6,578 nucleotides of DNA from Candidatus Atribacteria bacterium. Lineage in GTDB: Bacteria; Atribacterota; Phoenicimicrobiia; Phoenicimicrobiales; Stramentimicrobiaceae. Under the pieces are notes generated by a model. It was not told the origin of the DNA, searched no databases, and saw only the letters and a list, made by a program, of their open reading frames with translations. Below, in pieces: positions 5,451 to 6,578 of this stretch (positions within the stretch are counted from its first letter, which is position 1; every line of letters starts with the position of its first letter). The position numbers and the translations under genes were made by a program. The stretch is taken from the NCBI GenBank assembly GCA_016934875.1, contig JAFGSC010000030.1:1-6578 (forward strand), read 5' to 3'.

Positions 5451-6578
5451 CTATCTGTTTGAGGAATCTACTATGGTACCTTCGTATACATCTGAATAAT
5501 AAGTCCAGTCTGGAGCGCTGGTGGTTCCGCCTATGACATAAATTTTATTGCCCACGGAGGCATAGCCTGCAAAACAATTTATCTTGGGTAAGGGAGTGGT
5601 CTTTTCCCAGCTGTCACTTTCGATATCGTAAATTAAAACGGTGGACAATGATTTGCCGTTGGCATCTTGTCCACCCAAGACAATTATTTTGTTATTTACC
5701 ACAACCGCGCCTGGCTTAAATAATGGGAACGGCAAATCAGCTTTTGTGGTCCAATCATCCGTTTTTGGATGATAACATTCAACGGTAGCAATTGTAGTCC
5801 AAATACTCTTTTCAGAGCCAGCACCTCCGATAACATAAATAAGCGAATCCTTTGTTACAATGGCAGGATTGTTTCTCAAAGTAGGTATGGGAGCTATTTC
5901 GGACCAGGTATTGGTTTCTGTATCATACATTTCATTCTTTTTCGTAATGTTTTTGAATGAGGTGATCCCTCCGATAACATAAATCTTATTATCTACTACA
6001 CCACAATCAATATGTTGTCTGGCAGTTGGCATAGAATCCAGCGTTTGCCAGGTATTGGTTTCGGGGGTGTATTTAAAATTTGTTTTTGTAAATCCTCCAC
6101 CAATGGCATATATTTTTCCTGATGCTTCAGCAACCGCGAGATTTCCTTTTGCTTCGGGCATATTTTCCAGTTGAATCCAGGTATCTGAAGGGATATCATA
6201 TTGATAAAAATCCGAAGTGATTGATCGGGGAGCATAACTGCTGGGCACATAGTATATCTTATTATCCAATACAATCGGTTCTGCACCAGAAGTCGTTTTA
6301 GGGAAGGAGGTAAGTTTTTTCCATACAATGGTTTGACTTGAGTATTTATCTATAGATTTCGAAGTCTCTTCCTTCCTATCCGGCATTACCCATGTTTGCA
6401 ATTCTTTTTCGAAAATGACGGCATCCGGATAATTTTGCCATACAATTGTTGAGTCAAAAGCTGGAGTTGTAAAATAATAATGGATTGGAAGAATATATTT
6501 ACCCCCGATACCCTTTGTCACAAACAGTTTTGAGGCAGAATCATTGGTAAGGTAGAAATGTTGAATAAATGAAAGATC
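5451..6578 (-). CDS. Metallo-beta-lactamase-fold domain fused to six-bladed Kelch propeller, 3' part only
   Basis: The frame is open to the right edge, so the 375 residues seen are the C-terminal part of a longer protein. A GTG at 6519-6521 could serve as a start, but the 19 codons before it read as protein and match the fold, so it is probably internal. Residues 1-66 resemble the end of a metallo-beta-lactamase-fold hydrolase. KYILPIHYYF (28-36) carries a candidate last metal-ligand histidine (H33), and NYPDAVIFEKEL is the typical final helix-strand. After a linker (67-81), Kelch repeats follow at about 97-141, 146-190, 193-235, 238-287, 290-336 and 338-368. Five of them have the double glycine (160-161, 203-204, 251-252, 302-303, 350-351) and most have the downstream W. 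The first repeat has PSS in place of GG. The strand TIVWKKLTSFP (83-93) probably closes the ring. The PD40 gene follows after 5 bp. Substrate and location are unknown, since the N-terminus is missing. Confidence 0.82.
   Translation of the reverse strand, partial: DLSFIQHFYLTNDSASKLFVTKGIGGKYILPIHYYFTTPAFDSTIVWQNYPDAVIFEKELQTWVMPDRKEETSKSIDKYSSQTIVWKKLTSFPKTTSGAEPIVLDNKIYYVPSSYAPRSITSDFYQYDIPSDTWIQLENMPEAKGNLAVAEASGKIYAIGGGFTKTNFKYTPETNTWQTLDSMPTARQHIDCGVVDNKIYVIGGITSFKNITKKNEMYDTETNTWSEIAPIPTLRNNPAIVTKDSLIYVIGGAGSEKSIWTTIATVECYHPKTDDWTTKADLPFPLFKPGAVVVNNKIIVLGGQDANGKSLSTVLIYDIESDSWEKTTPLPKINCFAGYASVGNKIYVIGGTTSAPDWTYYSDVYEGTIVDSSNR

Noticed and set aside
5904..6062. Repeated 15-bp stretch (5904-5918 and 6048-6062) as a mobile or recombination repeat
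   Set aside because: Both copies encode the ETNTW part of adjacent Kelch repeats, so the similarity is explained by the protein repeat.
5996..6328. Minus-strand frame of 110 codons inside the Kelch gene
   Set aside because: It overlaps recognisable Kelch repeats in the true frame; its length reflects base composition.

Overview
The window looks like a chromosomal stretch of a member of the Bacteroidota. The grounds are an AT-rich sequence, leader regions that mostly lack Shine-Dalgarno sites, and protein families typical of that phylum: a TlpA-type thioredoxin lipoprotein with a large N-terminal domain, a secreted PD40 propeller, a MacA-like adaptor preceded by its own TolC, and a sigma-54-type promoter in front of the efflux genes. 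No database search was possible, so the taxonomic assignment is an inference.

Every gene I can support lies on the minus strand, and they fall into three probable transcription units, read from right to left. Unit A (6578 to 3792) holds the 3' part of a fusion of a metallo-beta-lactamase-fold domain to a six-bladed Kelch propeller. It is followed after 5 bp by a secreted PD40 beta-propeller protein and after a further 10 bp by a CPBP intramembrane protease. Unit B (3641 to about 2096) holds a lipoprotein with a C-terminal thioredoxin domain (CGPC). A 58-codon gene for a cysteine-containing peptide follows 45 bp later, with a good ribosome binding site, and then a clear intrinsic terminator. 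Unit C (from about 1904 to the left edge) starts with a strong -24/-12 match. It continues with a TolC-family outer membrane protein and the first 132 codons of an RND/MacA-type periplasmic adaptor that runs off the left edge.

Unit C should form the outer-membrane and periplasmic parts of a tripartite exporter; its inner-membrane component presumably lies beyond the left edge. Unit B pairs a probable envelope thiol-disulfide protein with a small cysteine peptide of unknown role. Unit A combines two propellers with a membrane protease and has no obvious metabolic assignment.

The features most worth a second look are the unlisted cysteine peptide gene, the sigma-54 promoter with a palindrome upstream of it, the nested inverted repeats inside the peptide gene, and the MBL-Kelch fusion. 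I saw no rRNA, tRNA, CRISPR array, insertion sequence or complete mobile element.
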